Assembly: GCF_007666205.1 (NCBI RefSeq)
Contig: NZ_VDOR01000003.1
Coordinates: 102,785-166,784, forward strand
Origin: Kocuria palustris
GTDB taxonomy: Bacteria > Actinomycetota > Actinomycetes > Actinomycetales > Micrococcaceae
Length of the DNA: 64,000 bases
Reading direction: 5' to 3'
In this document: positions 9,207-18,916 of the stretch, one piece after another
Position numbering within the stretch: the first letter of the stretch is position 1
How the letters are laid out: every line of letters starts with the position of its first letter
Position numbers and translations under genes: made by a program
Notes under the pieces: generated by a model
Seen by the model: the letters and a program-made list of their open reading frames with translations, nothing else
Told to the model about the DNA's origin: nothing
The model's database searches: none

Positions 9207-9995
9207 TCAGCCCGTGCCTGCTCGCCCCTCCCCCGGGCCGAAGGCCAGGTGGATCTGCTCGTCCGCCAGCCGCCGCACCCCGATGCCGTAGACGGGCTCC
9301 AGGATCTCCGGGCGCAGCACGTCCTGCGGCGCCCCGGCCGCCGCGACGCGCCCGCCGTCCAGCAGCACGAGCTCGTCGCAGTACCGGGCGGCCAGGTTCA
9401 GGTCGTGGAGCACCACGATGCTCGTGCGGGCCAGGCTGCGCACCGTGGCCAGCACCTCGTGCTGGTAGCGGATGTCCAGATGGTTCGTGGGCTCGTCGAG
9501 CAGCAGGTGATCGGTCTCCTGGGCCATGGCGCGGGCGATCATCACGCGCCGCTGCTCCCCTCCCGACAGGGCCGACAGCGGCCGCCCGGCCATGGGCAGC
9601 AGGCCGACCCGCTCCAGAGCGGTCTGCGCGGCGGCCCGGTCGGCCGCAGACCACCCGCCGAGACCGCCGAGTCCTCCCCGCGAGCGCCGCGGCAGCCGGC
9701 CCAGCAGGACCATCTCGGCCGCACTCAGATCGACGGCTGCCTCCTGCTCCTGAGCCACCACGGCGATGCTGCGAGCCACGTCGCGAGCGCTCATCCGGGA
9801 CAGCTCGACGCCGTCCACACGCACCGACCCGGACCGCGGCCTCAGCCGCCCGTGCAGCAGCCGCAGGACCGTGGACTTCCCGCTGCCGTTGGGCCCGATC
9901 AGTCCGACGACGCGTCCGGGCGCCGTCGCCACGTCGACCCCGTCGACGGCGAGGACGCCGCCGTAGGAGCAGGTCAGCTGCGAGGCCTCGATCAT
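9207..9995 (-). CDS. ABC transporter ATP-binding protein, FecE/BtuD type
   Basis: Cytosolic ATPase subunit (262 residues) of a metal-chelate importer. Walker A GPNGSGKS at residues 34-41, Q-loop region VVAQEQE, signature LSGGEQRR, Walker B LLLDEPTNHLD and the switch histidine in VVLHDLN are all intact. Its ATG overlaps the stop of the substrate-binding protein gene (ATGA), so the two are co-translated. Sequence alone places it among iron-siderophore, haem, B12 and nickel-chelate uptake ATPases; operon position at the end of the urease run favours nickel, as inference. Confidence 0.93.
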   Translation of the reverse strand: MIEASQLTCSYGGVLAVDGVDVATAPGRVVGLIGPNGSGKSTVLRLLHGRLRPRSGSVRVDGVELSRMSARDVARSIAVVAQEQEAAVDLSAAEMVLLGRLPRRSRGGLGGLGGWSAADRAAAQTALERVGLLPMAGRPLSALSGGEQRRVMIARAMAQETDHLLLDEPTNHLDIRYQHEVLATVRSLARTSIVVLHDLNLAARYCDELVLLDGGRVAAAGAPQDVLRPEILEPVYGIGVRRLADEQIHLAFGPGEGRAGTG

Positions 9996-11017
9996 GCGAC
10001 GAACCGCTCCACGATCTTCTCGAGCCCGTCCACGGTCTGCGGGGTGGCCGGCTCCGTCTCGTTCATCGGCATCGCCAGGATCCGGTCGTCGGCCACGGCG
10101 GAGATCCGATCGGATCCCGGGATGTCGGCCATCGACTCCTCGACGGCCCGGGGATCGCCCTCGGCGTAGAGCAGGATCAGCACGTCGGGATCGCGACCGG
10201 CCAGCTCCTCGGGCGACACCTCGACCACGCGGTCGTCGACGTCGGCGAACACGTTCTCCAGCCCCGCCGCCTCGAGCTGCGGGGCGGCCATGCTGTGCGC
10301 GCCGTAGGCGTAGGTGGTCCCGCCGCCCACCGTGGGGTACAGCACTGCCGCGCTCAGGGGCTCGTCCTGATCTGCCGTCGCCTCGTCCACCCTCCGCTCG
10401 ACATCGGCGACGCGCTGCTCGAGCCGGCCGATCGCCTCCTCCGCCTCCTGCTCGCGGTCGAAGACCGCGCCGTGCACGCGCAGCTGGTCGTAGACGTCGT
10501 CGAAACCGGGGTCCTCGATGCCCCCGGGGCACAGGGCCGGCTCCTCGAGCACGGGGATCCCCACCGACGACAGCGACGAGGCGCCCAGGTTCTCGACCTG
10601 GCCCATGACCACATCGGGCTCCTGCGCCATGACCGCCTCCTGGGACAGGTGCAGATGACCGCTCGCATCGACGTCGCCGCCCAGCGAGGGGATGGCCTCG
10701 ACCTCCGCCGTCGTGGCGTCGTCGTAGGACTCCATCGGATAGGCGCCCGCCTTGGCCACGGCCCGATCGAGCACCCCGAGCTCGTGCAGGGCCGGCACGG
10801 AGGCACTCTTGAGCAGCACTGCTCGCTCCGGCGCCTGCTCGAAGGTCACGTCCTCGCCGCAGCTGCTCACCGTCACCGGGTAGTGGCCGTCCCCGCCGGA
10901 CGCCGACGACGGCGCAGGCCCCTCCCCCTGGCCGCAGCCGCCGAGCGCGAGGCCGGCGGCCGCGAGCATCGCGACGGCGGACAGCGGACGACGGGTGCGG
11001 GGGCGGGACGGGGACAT
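9992..11017 (-). CDS. Substrate-binding lipoprotein of a FecCD-type ABC importer
   Basis: 341 residues. The signal peptide ends in the lipobox LALGGC with the lipidated cysteine at residue 28, so the protein is anchored outside the membrane. A FepB/BtuF-like periplasmic-binding fold follows (EQAPERAVLLKSASVPALHELG near residues 55-76; DVVMGQVENL; ILLYAEGDPRAVEE). A long acidic helix (about 178-212) is the bridge typical of this class. Ligand is unknown. The cluster lies downstream of urease and a urea transporter in the same direction, and no iron box was seen in front of it, so a nickel complex is a reasonable guess; ferric siderophore is the alternative. Confidence 0.88.
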   Translation of the reverse strand: MSPSRPRTRRPLSAVAMLAAAGLALGGCGQGEGPAPSSASGGDGHYPVTVSSCGEDVTFEQAPERAVLLKSASVPALHELGVLDRAVAKAGAYPMESYDDATTAEVEAIPSLGGDVDASGHLHLSQEAVMAQEPDVVMGQVENLGASSLSSVGIPVLEEPALCPGGIEDPGFDDVYDQLRVHGAVFDREQEAEEAIGRLEQRVADVERRVDEATADQDEPLSAAVLYPTVGGGTTYAYGAHSMAAPQLEAAGLENVFADVDDRVVEVSPEELAGRDPDVLILLYAEGDPRAVEESMADIPGSDRISAVADDRILAMPMNETEPATPQTVDGLEKIVERFVA

Positions 11018-11080
11018 TCAGGACCTTCGTTCGGTGAGCGGCGGATGGGTCGGCGGTCGATCGGGGATCTGCGTCGTCGG

Positions 11081-12238
11081 TCAGTGCGCCGCGGCGCCCG
11101 GGCGCATGCGGCGGATCAGGATCAGCAGGAACGGGGCTCCCAGCAGGGCGGTGATGATGCCGATGGGCAGCTCCTGCGGCTGCAGCACCGTCCGAGCCGC
11201 CAGATCGGCCAGCGTCAGCAGCAGGGCGCCCAGCAGCGCGGCCGCGGGCACGGCCGCGGCGTGGGCCGAGCCGACCAGCCGCCGGGCCAGGTGCGGCATG
11301 ATCAGCCCGACGAAGCCGATGCTGCCGGAGGCGGCCACCAGGACGCCGATGCACAGCGAGACCAGCACCAGCAGTGCGGCCCGGGTGCGCTCGGGGGCCA
11401 CCCCCAGGGAGTGGGCCGTGTCGTCGCCGAGGGCCAGGGCGTCCAGTCGCCGTCCCTGCAGCGCAAGGAGCGCGACGGTCACCGAGGCGATGACGACGAC
11501 GGCGGCCAGCGGCGTGCCCCACGAGGCCAGCGACAGCGAGCCGAGCAGCCAGAACATGACCGAGCGGGTGCCCTCCGCGCTGCCGCTGGCGAAGATCAGG
11601 AAGCTCGTGAGCGCATTGAGGGCGTAGCCCACGGCCACTCCGGCGAGCAGCAGTCGCACCGATGTCAGCCCGCCGCCGGTGCGGGCGGTCGCATACACCA
11701 GCAGGGAGGCGCCCAGTGCCCCCAGGAACGCGGTGGCCTGCAGGGTGTGCTCCCCGCCGCCGAGGCCGATGCCGAACAGGATGGAGGCCGCCGCTCCGCA
11801 CGAGGCGCCCGAGCTGATGCCGAGCAGCTGCGGATCGGCCAGGATGTTGCGCACCATGGCCTGCAGCGCCATGCCGCACACTGCCAGTCCTGCCCCGACG
11901 AATGCGCCGAGCAGCACCCGCGGGGCGCGCACCTCCCAGATGATCGCCTCCTGCGTGGGAGTCGCCGCCGGGCCGAGCCTGGTGCCCAGCACGTGCTCGG
12001 TGAGCACGCCCACCACTCGCGCCGGGCCGATGCTCACGGAGCCCGCTCCCACCCCCAGGACGAGCGCCGCCCCCAGGGCGACGGCCAGAGCTGCGATCCA
12101 CAGTGCCGCGCGACGACGACGCCGACCCAGCACGCCGGTGATCGTGCTCCCGGGGGCACGGACGGCGTCGTCCACGGCGGCGGGGGCATCCGCTCCCGGA
12201 GCGGGCCCCTGGGCCGGCTGATCCTCCAGCTGCGTCAC
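11081..12238 (-). CDS. FecCD family ABC transporter permease
   Basis: Membrane channel subunit of 385 residues with about ten hydrophobic segments. Family motifs: RAPRVLLGAFVGAGLAVCG, GMALQAMVRNILADPQLLG, GISSGAS and SIGFVGLIMPHLARRLVG, the last being the coupling region for the ATPase. It forms one importer with the lipoprotein and ATPase that follow (63-base gap, then an overlap). A single permease gene suggests a homodimer. It begins 88 bases after the end of the broken urea transporter gene; the shifted reading frame of that gene actually runs into this start. Confidence 0.93.
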   Translation of the reverse strand: MTQLEDQPAQGPAPGADAPAAVDDAVRAPGSTITGVLGRRRRRAALWIAALAVALGAALVLGVGAGSVSIGPARVVGVLTEHVLGTRLGPAATPTQEAIIWEVRAPRVLLGAFVGAGLAVCGMALQAMVRNILADPQLLGISSGASCGAAASILFGIGLGGGEHTLQATAFLGALGASLLVYATARTGGGLTSVRLLLAGVAVGYALNALTSFLIFASGSAEGTRSVMFWLLGSLSLASWGTPLAAVVVIASVTVALLALQGRRLDALALGDDTAHSLGVAPERTRAALLVLVSLCIGVLVAASGSIGFVGLIMPHLARRLVGSAHAAAVPAAALLGALLLTLADLAARTVLQPQELPIGIITALLGAPFLLILIRRMRPGAAAH

Positions 12239-12326
12239 GATGGGACTTCCTGACTTCTCGTATCGGTGCTCCTCGTCGGGAGTCGGCGCCGGGGTGCGGC
12301 CGCCTGTCGCGCGGCCGAGAGGTCGC

Positions 12327-13263
12327 CTAGATCTGGTCGGCCCCGAGCGCCCGGGGCTCCTTCGCCGGGGGCTCGGAGCCGCGGGCGAGCATCCCGCGCC
12401 CGATCAGCACCGCCCACAGCGAGAGGACGAACGGCCACGTGTAGGTGGGGACGGGCAGAGGCTCCAGGGCCCAGCGCAGCACGACCGCCGCGGCGACGCC
12501 GAGCAGAGCCCACAGCAGCCGCTGGGCGATGCCTCGCCCCGGGGAGAATACCGACCCGACCGCGATGGCCACGAGCACGGCGCTGTAGCCGTTCAGCCCG
12601 GTCGACATCGCGGCCATGTCCCCGGTGATCGCCAAGCCGATCCCCAGCGCGACCGCTGCCCCGAACAGCCCCCCACAGACCTGCGGATGCCGCGCCCGCG
12701 AAGAGCCCGGCCAGTATCACCAGACCTGGCAGCAGCCCGTCGGCGAGGACCACCTCGGCGAAGGCGTTGACGATGCCCAGCACCGTTCCCGAGACGGGCT
12801 CCGGGGACGAGGTGAGCGGCGCGGCGCCGATCAGCGGCTGCAGCGCCCCGTACAGCAGACCGGCGACCAGGCAGAACGGGGCGGTGACCACGGGCAGCCC
12901 GAACCGGTGCAGCGGACGCGACGCGAACAGCCGCTCCAGGAGCAGATGGGCCGGCACGCAGGCCAGAGCGCCCGCTGCCGTCGTCCCGATCGCCAGGGCC
13001 GTCGCATCGACGCCGTGGGTCACCAGGGGAGCCGCTGCGCCGACCAGTGCGCCGTTGTAGCCCATCAGGCCGTCCCGCACCGGCTCGCGGAGTCCCGCGG
13101 CCCAGGCCGCCAGCGATTGGACGGCGCAGCCGAGCGCCATGAGCGCGGCGGCGCCGGGATGCCCCAGAGCGACTGCGACCAGCACGAGCAGTCCCGCGGG
13201 GCTGCTGCGCAGGAAGAAGATCTGGGAGATCCCGCGCAGCAGCGTGCGGAGGACGTCGGTCAT
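12327..13263 (-). pseudogene. Urea transporter (UT family), frameshifted in a C6 tract
   Basis: Membrane channel for urea uptake, fitting its place directly after ureD. The first part (from ATG 13263) carries the family's MGYNGALVGAA repeat motif and reads well to SAGLWG near 12672, then becomes nonsense. The true C-terminal half continues in the next frame (AITGDMAAMSTGLNGYSAVL, the second copy of the UT repeat, to the stop at 12327). Removing one base from the run of six C at 12669-12674 rejoins the frames into about 311 residues, the normal length. Either a sequencing error or a recent or phase-variable inactivation; the rest of the gene is well preserved. Confidence 0.85.
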
Positions 13264-13330
13264 GAAGGTCCTTTCGGGGAGCGGTGGCGGAGCTGCTTCC
13301 GAGATGCGTCCGGCAGGCGCGCGGCCTCTG

Positions 13331-14215
13331 TCATGGGCGTCGCAGGTTCAGCGGCGCCTGGCCCCGCCACCGCGCGCGCAGCAGATCGACCACACCGCGG
13401 TGCAGCTGCGCGATGGGCTCCGTCGCATCGGCCAGCGAGCGGATGGCGACGCACTGCACGCCGTCGGGGTGGGGGACCCCGCCCCGGCTGATCCCGGAGG
13501 AGGTCTCGGAGGACTCGACCAGCGCGGCCAGCTGATCGCAGAGCTCCTGATCCAGCCGCCGGTCCGCGATCAGCAGCTGCCCCGTATGGCTGTGGCCCTC
13601 CATCATGCCGATGTCGGCGATCGACGAGCCGTCCCCCGGCACCATGCGCAGCTGGTCCACGACCAGGCGCCGCCGGTGCTCCTCGTCCTCGACCCGGATC
13701 TCCGTGCGCAGCCTCAGCTCGTCGAAGCGGAACGGCTCCCCTTCCGGCGACCACCCCGGGGTGATGATCTCCGCCATGACCAGTGAGGCGGTGGGGTGCA
13801 TCCGCACCACGGTGCGCTGGCGATAGGAGCCCTGCCGGTAGACGATCAGCTGGTCCGGCAGGTGCTCGAGCACCGAGCCCGGAGCCAGACGGACCTCCAT
13901 GTCCTGGCGGGCCGGCCCCTGCGGGGTCCGGTAGACCTTGGTGGCCGACTGCGTGGTGGACAGCAGGGACGCACCTGCCCCGATCTCGAAGTCCAGCACG
14001 TACCGGTCATCGCCGAAGTAGGCCCCTCCCGGGTTGATCACCGGGTAGCAGACCTGGCCCGAGTGATCGAGACGGAGCGGCTTGAGGATCCGCAGCGCGC
14101 CGTCGTGGAACTGCCGGGCCGCATACGAGCGGCCATCGCGCTGCTCGATCCGCAGGCGGAGCTGACCGGTGGGTGCGCGTCCCTCCGTCTGCTGCCCGCG
14201 CTCGTCCTCAGCCAA
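13331..14215 (-). CDS. ureD: Urease accessory protein UreD (UreH)
   Basis: 294-residue chaperone that binds apo-urease and, with UreF and UreG, forms the complex delivering nickel to the active site. Typical motifs: [39 protein letters not shown] and TKVYRTPQG, which match the [11 protein letters not shown] core of the family. The start lies eight bases inside the end of ureG, so translation is coupled. It is the last accessory gene; the urea transporter gene begins 67 bases downstream. Confidence 0.95.
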   Translation of the reverse strand: MAEDERGQQTEGRAPTGQLRLRIEQRDGRSYAARQFHDGALRILKPLRLDHSGQVCYPVINPGGAYFGDDRYVLDFEIGAGASLLSTTQSATKVYRTPQGPARQDMEVRLAPGSVLEHLPDQLIVYRQGSYRQRTVVRMHPTASLVMAEIITPGWSPEGEPFRFDELRLRTEIRVEDEEHRRRLVVDQLRMVPGDGSSIADIGMMEGHSHTGQLLIADRRLDQELCDQLAALVESSETSSGISRGGVPHPDGVQCVAIRSLADATEPIAQLHRGVVDLLRARWRGQAPLNLRRP

Positions 14216-14819
14216 GATCGAGCATGAGGACGTCGGATCGGATCCAGTCCATGACGGTCTCGAGGCCCTCGTCGGTCTTCAGGTTGGTGAAGGCGAAGGG
14301 CTTGTCCTTGCGGAAGACCCTGGAGTCGGACTCCATGACCGACAGATCGGCGCCCACGTGGGGTGCCAGGTCGGTCTTGTTGACGACGAAGAGGTCCGAC
14401 TTGATCATGCCCTGGCCGGCCTTCCTCGGGATCTTCTCGCCCTGCGCCACGTCGATGACGTAGATGGAGAAGTCCACCAGCTCGGGGCTGAACGTCGCGG
14501 AGAGGTTGTCGCCGCCGGACTCCATGAAGATGAGCCGGACATCCGGCAGGCGCTTCTTGAGCTCGTCGATCGCGGCCTCGTTCATCGACGTGTCCTCGCG
14601 GATGGCGGTATGAGGGCAGCCGCCCGTCTCGAGGCCGATGATCCGCTCCTCCGGGAGCACGGACTCCCTGGCCAGGATCTTGGCGTCCTCGATGGTGTAG
14701 ATGTCGTTGGTGATCGCGGCCATCGAGATCTCCTGGCTCATGGCGCGCGTCAGCCGCTCGATCAGCTGGGTCTTGCCGGCGCCCACGGGGCCGCCGATGC
14801 CGACGATGACGGGTTCCAT
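14208..14819 (-). CDS. ureG: Urease accessory GTPase UreG
   Basis: SIMIBI-class GTPase (203 residues) that powers nickel insertion into urease. P-loop [10 protein letters not shown] at residues 8-17, the metal-binding motif ETGGCPHTA (CPH about 71-73) and the guanine motif VNKTDL are all present. It binds GTP and nickel at its dimer interface and works with UreE as nickel donor. It sits between ureF (70-base gap) and ureD (overlap). Confidence 0.97.
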   Translation of the reverse strand: MEPVIVGIGGPVGAGKTQLIERLTRAMSQEISMAAITNDIYTIEDAKILARESVLPEERIIGLETGGCPHTAIREDTSMNEAAIDELKKRLPDVRLIFMESGGDNLSATFSPELVDFSIYVIDVAQGEKIPRKAGQGMIKSDLFVVNKTDLAPHVGADLSVMESDSRVFRKDKPFAFTNLKTDEGLETVMDWIRSDVLMLDLG

Positions 14820-14888
14820 CTCTCATTCCTCCTGCGAAGTCGTTCGTCCTGTCCGCCCGGGCCTGCCGCGGCCGGCCCGGGCGGGGCC

Positions 14889-15614
14889 TCAGCTCATGAA
14901 GAGCCGGGCCCGCTGCCTCTCGTGATGCATCTGAGCGATCTCGAGCCCCGGCGCGATCGCCCCCAGATCCTCGACATCCAGGCCCCGGGAGGCCTCGACC
15001 GCATCGTGCGTCCATTCCTGAGCGGCCCGGATGATGCGCTGCCCTGCGCTCTGCCCCAGGGGGATGCCGCGCACCGCGTTCTGCGTGAGCGACATGGCCG
15101 TCGCGTGGACATGTGCTGAGACCGCGCCGTCCTCGGCGATGCCGAGCTCGCGGGCCAGCACGGCCCAGACGATCGCCTGATGGCCGTGCATGGCCCCGGC
15201 CTCGACCTGCTCCGCGCAGCGGTGCACCCACGGCCCGGGATAGGACTCGACGCCGATGGCCAGCAGCCTCCGACCCATCGTGATGCCGCCGTCCCGCACC
15301 TGCTGCGGCAGCGCCTGGACGGTCGCGAGCTCGTCGAGGTCGACGACGTCCGCGAAGGCTTCGGCGGCGTAGACGAGCCGGATCGCCAGGGCATCCGTGA
15401 ACGTGAGCTGCTGCGCCACGAACATGCGCAGCCACCGGGCGAAGCCGCCCTCGTCCTGGATCAGCCCCCGATGCATGTAGGTCTCGAAGCCCAGCGACTG
15501 GCTGAACGCGCCGGTCGGCAGAGCCGAGTCCGTGAGCTGCATGAGGCTCAGCAGCGGGTCCGGAGGCAGCGGCGTCGGGCCGGGCGCCGCAGCGTCGTTC
15601 GATTCCCGAGGCAT
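14889..15614 (-). CDS. ureF: Urease accessory protein UreF
   Basis: All-helical chaperone of 241 residues that bridges UreD-bound apo-urease and UreG and gates GTP hydrolysis. Family opening LMQLTDSALPTGAFSQSLGF and the later LGQSAGQRII are clear. It begins directly against the ureE stop (no spacer), consistent with translational coupling. A proline-rich N-terminal stretch (GPTPLPPDPLL) precedes the fold. Confidence 0.95.
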   Translation of the reverse strand: MPRESNDAAAPGPTPLPPDPLLSLMQLTDSALPTGAFSQSLGFETYMHRGLIQDEGGFARWLRMFVAQQLTFTDALAIRLVYAAEAFADVVDLDELATVQALPQQVRDGGITMGRRLLAIGVESYPGPWVHRCAEQVEAGAMHGHQAIVWAVLARELGIAEDGAVSAHVHATAMSLTQNAVRGIPLGQSAGQRIIRAAQEWTHDAVEASRGLDVEDLGAIAPGLEIAQMHHERQRARLFMS

Positions 15615-16106
15615 CTAGTGCGTGTGCTCCGCGTGCCGGAACGGCACGGGCATGACCCGCTCCTGGCGCTCGAAGGGGATGCCGTGGTGGGTCAGGAAGT
15701 CCTCGACCGTGTGGTCGTAGCGGACCACCATGACCTCCGCTCCATAGGGGCTGTCCGCGTCGAAGAACTGTGCGGGCAGGTGCCGATTGCCCAGACTGTG
15801 CGCTGCGAAGGCCATCTCCACGATGGAGCGGGCTGCGATCACGAGCACGTCGGTGGGCAGCACGGACACCACCACGGCATCTCCGGTGGCCTCGTCCCCC
15901 TCCACGGAGAGGATGTCGCCGTCGCGCAGATCGGCGGACCCGCGCGGCAGGCGCAGCCCGATCTCCCGGTCGTGATCGGTGCGCACTCGCTGGATGCGCT
16001 TGGACAGGTCCTCATCCGCCAGGACCACGCGCTCGACATGCCGCCGGCCCACCAGGGCCCGCCCGTCCTCGTCGTTGACGCTGCCGAGCAGCTCGGTGAC
16101 GATCAA
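15615..16106 (-). CDS. ureE: Urease accessory nickel metallochaperone UreE
   Basis: 163-residue nickel carrier that hands Ni2+ to UreG/urease. N-terminal peptide-binding-like domain (RVRTDHDREIGLRLPRG) and C-terminal metal domain with LGNRHLPAQF, the bridging histidine region YDHTVEDFL, and a short tail HAEHTH. The tail has three histidines only, unlike the long His-rich tail of Klebsiella UreE, so storage capacity should be low. Located between ureC and ureF. Confidence 0.93.
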   Translation of the reverse strand: MIVTELLGSVNDEDGRALVGRRHVERVVLADEDLSKRIQRVRTDHDREIGLRLPRGSADLRDGDILSVEGDEATGDAVVVSVLPTDVLVIAARSIVEMAFAAHSLGNRHLPAQFFDADSPYGAEVMVVRYDHTVEDFLTHHGIPFERQERVMPVPFRHAEHTH

Positions 16107-16179
16107 TGCTCAGCTCCTCTCCTCGTCTGGCCTTCGCGCCGCACGTCGGCGCAGGCGGCGCACATGCTGGCAGCGGTCC

Positions 16180-17895
16180 TCAGAACAGGAAGTACCGCTG
16201 CGCCATGGGCAGCTCCGTGCGCGGCTGGCAGCTCACCGGCTCCCCGTCGACGCTGACCTGGTAGGTCTCCGGATCCACGATGAGCTCCGGCGTCTCGCCG
16301 TTGAACTTCAGATCCGCCTTCTGCATCCCCCGGATTCCGGAGCAGGGCCGCACGATCTTGCGCAGGCCCAGGTCCCTCGGCACGCCGCGATCGATGGCCG
16401 CCTGCGGCAGGAAGGTGATCGAGCTCCCGGCCACCGCGTCGCCGTAGGCGCCGAAGGCCTTGCGGTACCAGCGCGGCTGCGGCGTCGGGATGGAGGCGTT
16501 GGGATCGCCGACGATCCCGTGCACGATGCGACCGCCCTTGATGATCATCTCGGGCTTGACGCCGAAGAACTGCGGCTCCCACAGCACGAGGTCGGCGAGC
16601 TTGCCGACCTCGACCGACCCCACGGACTCGGCGATCCCCTGCGCCAGCGCGGGGTTGATCGTGTACTTGGAGATGTAGCGCTTGATCCGGAAGTTGTCGC
16701 CGCGGCTGCCCTCGTCCTCGGCGAGCCTTCCGCGCTGGCGCTTCATGGAATCGGCCACCTGCCAGGTGCGCAGCACGACCTCGCCCACCCGCCCCATGGC
16801 CTGGGAGTCGGAGGAGGTCATCGAGAAGATGCCCATGTCGTGCAGGACGTCCTCCGCGGCGATGGTCTCCTTGCGGATGCGGGAGTCCGCGAAGGCCACG
16901 TCCTCGGGAAGATCGGCGCGCAGGTGGTGGCACACCATGAGCATGTCCATGTGCTCCTCCACCGTGTTGCGGGTGTAGGGCAGGGTGGGGTTGGTCGAAG
17001 CAGGCAGGATGTTGGGCTGCGAGGCGAGCTCGATGATGTCCGGAGCGTGGCCGCCGCCGGCGCCCTCGGTGTGGAACGTGTGGATCACGCGACCGGCGAT
17101 GGCCGCCTTGGTGTCCTCCACGAATCCGGCCTCGTTGAGGGTGTCGGTGTGGATCGCGACCTGGATGTCGTAGGCGTCGGCGACCTCCAGCGCGGTGTTG
17201 ATGGACGACGGCGTCGCGCCCCAGTCCTCGTGGACCTTCAGCCCGATCGCACCCGCCCGGATCTGCTCGGCCATGGGCTGGATCGCGGACCCGTGGCCCT
17301 TTCCGAGCAGGCCGAAGTTCATCGGGAACTCCTCGAAGGCGCGCAGCATGCTGTGGATGTTCCACTCGCCGGGCGTGATGGTCGTGGCCTTGGTCGACTC
17401 CCCCGGCCCGGTGCCGCCGCCGATCATGGTGGTGATCCCGGAGACGAGAGCCGTCTCGATCTGATCGGGGCTCACGAAATGCACGTGGGTGTCGATGCCG
17501 CCTGCGGTGAGGATCCTCCCCTCGCCGGCGATGATGTCCGTGGCGACGCCGATGATGATGTCGACCCCGTCCATGGTGTCCGGGTTGCCGGCCTTGCCGA
17601 TCCGGAAGATCCGCCCGTCGCGCAGGGCCACGTCGGCCTTGTAGATGCCGGTCCAGTCGATGATGACCACATTGGTGATCACCGTGTCCGGGATCCCGAC
17701 GTCGCGGACCAGCGTGCCGTTCTGCCCCATGCCGTCGCGGACGACCTTGCCGCCGCCGAAGACCGCCTCCTCGCCGGGGGTCGTGAGGTCCTTCTCGATC
17801 TCGGCGAACAACTCGGTGTCCGCCAGGCGGATCGCGTCCCCGGTGGTGGGGCCGTACAGGTCCGCGTACTGCTCGCGGCTCAGCTCGAAGCTCAT
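16180..17895 (-). CDS. ureC: Urease alpha subunit
   Basis: Catalytic subunit hydrolysing urea to ammonia and carbamate in the cytosol. 571 residues, standard length. Dinickel ligands are all visible: His137 and His139 (DTHVHF), the carbamylated Lys220 in GLKVHEDW, His249 (AIHTDT) and His275 ([10 protein letters not shown]), plus the flap region CHHLRADL and [11 protein letters not shown] near the last ligand. Nothing suggests loss of activity. It forms the (alpha beta gamma)3 enzyme with UreA and UreB encoded just upstream. Confidence 0.98.
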   Translation of the reverse strand: MSFELSREQYADLYGPTTGDAIRLADTELFAEIEKDLTTPGEEAVFGGGKVVRDGMGQNGTLVRDVGIPDTVITNVVIIDWTGIYKADVALRDGRIFRIGKAGNPDTMDGVDIIIGVATDIIAGEGRILTAGGIDTHVHFVSPDQIETALVSGITTMIGGGTGPGESTKATTITPGEWNIHSMLRAFEEFPMNFGLLGKGHGSAIQPMAEQIRAGAIGLKVHEDWGATPSSINTALEVADAYDIQVAIHTDTLNEAGFVEDTKAAIAGRVIHTFHTEGAGGGHAPDIIELASQPNILPASTNPTLPYTRNTVEEHMDMLMVCHHLRADLPEDVAFADSRIRKETIAAEDVLHDMGIFSMTSSDSQAMGRVGEVVLRTWQVADSMKRQRGRLAEDEGSRGDNFRIKRYISKYTINPALAQGIAESVGSVEVGKLADLVLWEPQFFGVKPEMIIKGGRIVHGIVGDPNASIPTPQPRWYRKAFGAYGDAVAGSSITFLPQAAIDRGVPRDLGLRKIVRPCSGIRGMQKADLKFNGETPELIVDPETYQVSVDGEPVSCQPRTELPMAQRYFLF

Positions 17896-17917
17896 GGTCT
17901 CTGCGCTCCCCTCGCGC

Positions 17918-18355
17918 TCAGCGCGTCTCGTTGGAGTAGTCGTCGGGATGGCGCTGCCTCAGCGGTCTCGGGGCATCGCCGGCCGCGCTGCGCCGGTGGC
18001 CGGGATCCTCGTCGAGCGAGCCCTGGTCCATGCTCGAGGCCGCCCGCTGGTCGAGGGGGCCGTCCACGAGGTCTCGGAAGCCGTGGACCACGCGGTCCCC
18101 TCCGAGGGGGATCAGGCGCACGGTCGTGGCATCGCCGGGCTCCAGCCGCACTGCGGTGCCGGCGGGGATGTCCAGGCGCCGGCCGACCGCCGCCTCGCGG
18201 TCGAACCTCAGGGCGCGGTTCGCCTCGGCGAAGTGGAAGTGGGATCCCACCTGAACCGGCCGATCCCCTCGGTTGAGGACCTCCAGGACGATGGCTTCGC
18301 GGCCGGGGTTGCATTCGATCGGCTCGTCGGCGAGGACGTACTCCCCTGGCTGCAT
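17918..18355 (-). CDS. ureB: Urease beta subunit
   Basis: Structural subunit of 145 residues taking ATG 18355, which has AAGGAG at good spacing; an upstream in-frame ATG would add 19 unlike residues. Core motifs [35 protein letters not shown] and VRLEPGD are typical. The C-terminal tail (from about residue 105) is charged and unlike the usual family end, a common variable region. It lies between ureA (40-base gap) and ureC. Confidence 0.95.
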   Translation of the reverse strand: MQPGEYVLADEPIECNPGREAIVLEVLNRGDRPVQVGSHFHFAEANRALRFDREAAVGRRLDIPAGTAVRLEPGDATTVRLIPLGGDRVVHGFRDLVDGPLDQRAASSMDQGSLDEDPGHRRSAAGDAPRPLRQRHPDDYSNETR

Positions 18356-18395
18356 GCTGGTCTCCTTCGAGGGCGACGACGGGTCGGGCGACCGG

Positions 18396-18698
18396 TCAGC
18401 GGATCGGGTCATGGACGGTCACCAGCTTCGTGCCGTCCGGGAAGGTGGCCTCGACCTGGACGTCCGGGATCATCCCCGGGACCCCGTCCATGACGTCGTC
18501 GGCGCTGAGGATCGTGCTGCCCCAGTTCATGAGGTCGGTGACCGTTCTCCCGTCGCGGGCCCCCTCGAGCAGCTCGTAGGTGAGGACGGCGATGGCCTCG
18601 GGGTAGTTCAGCTTGAGGCCGCGAGCCTGCCGACGTCTGGCCAGATCGGCGGCGACGACGACCAGGAGCTTCTCCTGGTCCTTGGGCTGCAGATGCAT
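18396..18698 (-). CDS. ureA: Urease gamma subunit
   Basis: 100-residue structural subunit and first gene of the run ureABCEFGD. Typical sequence: LTPRE-like start [51 protein letters not shown] and VTVHDPI. The upstream region shared with divergent valS (18699-18916) must hold its promoter; no confident box could be fixed there. Confidence 0.96.
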   Translation of the reverse strand: MHLQPKDQEKLLVVVAADLARRRQARGLKLNYPEAIAVLTYELLEGARDGRTVTDLMNWGSTILSADDVMDGVPGMIPDVQVEATFPDGTKLVTVHDPIR

Positions 18699-18916
18699 GT
18701 GGTCCCCTCACGTGGCGCGCTGTCCCGCCCTCTCCGGATGAGAACCAGATGAGAGACGGGCGGATCGACGCCTTCGCAGCATTCCGTGAAAGCGCACCTT
18801 CTGGTATACACCTCATCTGCCGAGCGACCGGGCCGCGAGGTCCCCCGCCTGATGTGTGAGATCGGCGACACCCGCTCGGATCCAGGGCACGGGGCTCGCA
18901 TGGGAGACTGGTCCCC
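18699..18916. other. Divergent ureA / valS regulatory region
   Basis: 218 bases without a gene. The AT-richer part (about 18775-18825) contains TGGTATACACCT at 18802-18813, an imperfect palindrome that could serve as an operator or contribute a -10 (TATACC on the minus strand, TATACA on the plus strand). No iron box and no clear nitrogen-regulator site was recognised. ValS has GGGAG nine bases before its ATG. Confidence 0.35.

Noticed and set aside
12235..12668. Shifted C-terminal half of the urea transporter frame as a real alternative protein end
   Set aside because: Arg/Gly-rich nonsense; the conserved UT sequence continues in the neighbouring frame.
18802..18813. TGGTATACACCT as a DasR-type (dre) operator before ureA/valS
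   Set aside because: Only a partial match to TGGTCTAGACCA and no amino-sugar genes nearby; listed only as a feature of the intergenic region.
18820..18916. T-box leader for valS
   Set aside because: No GGTGGTACCGCG-like element or stem I motif in the 218-base gap.
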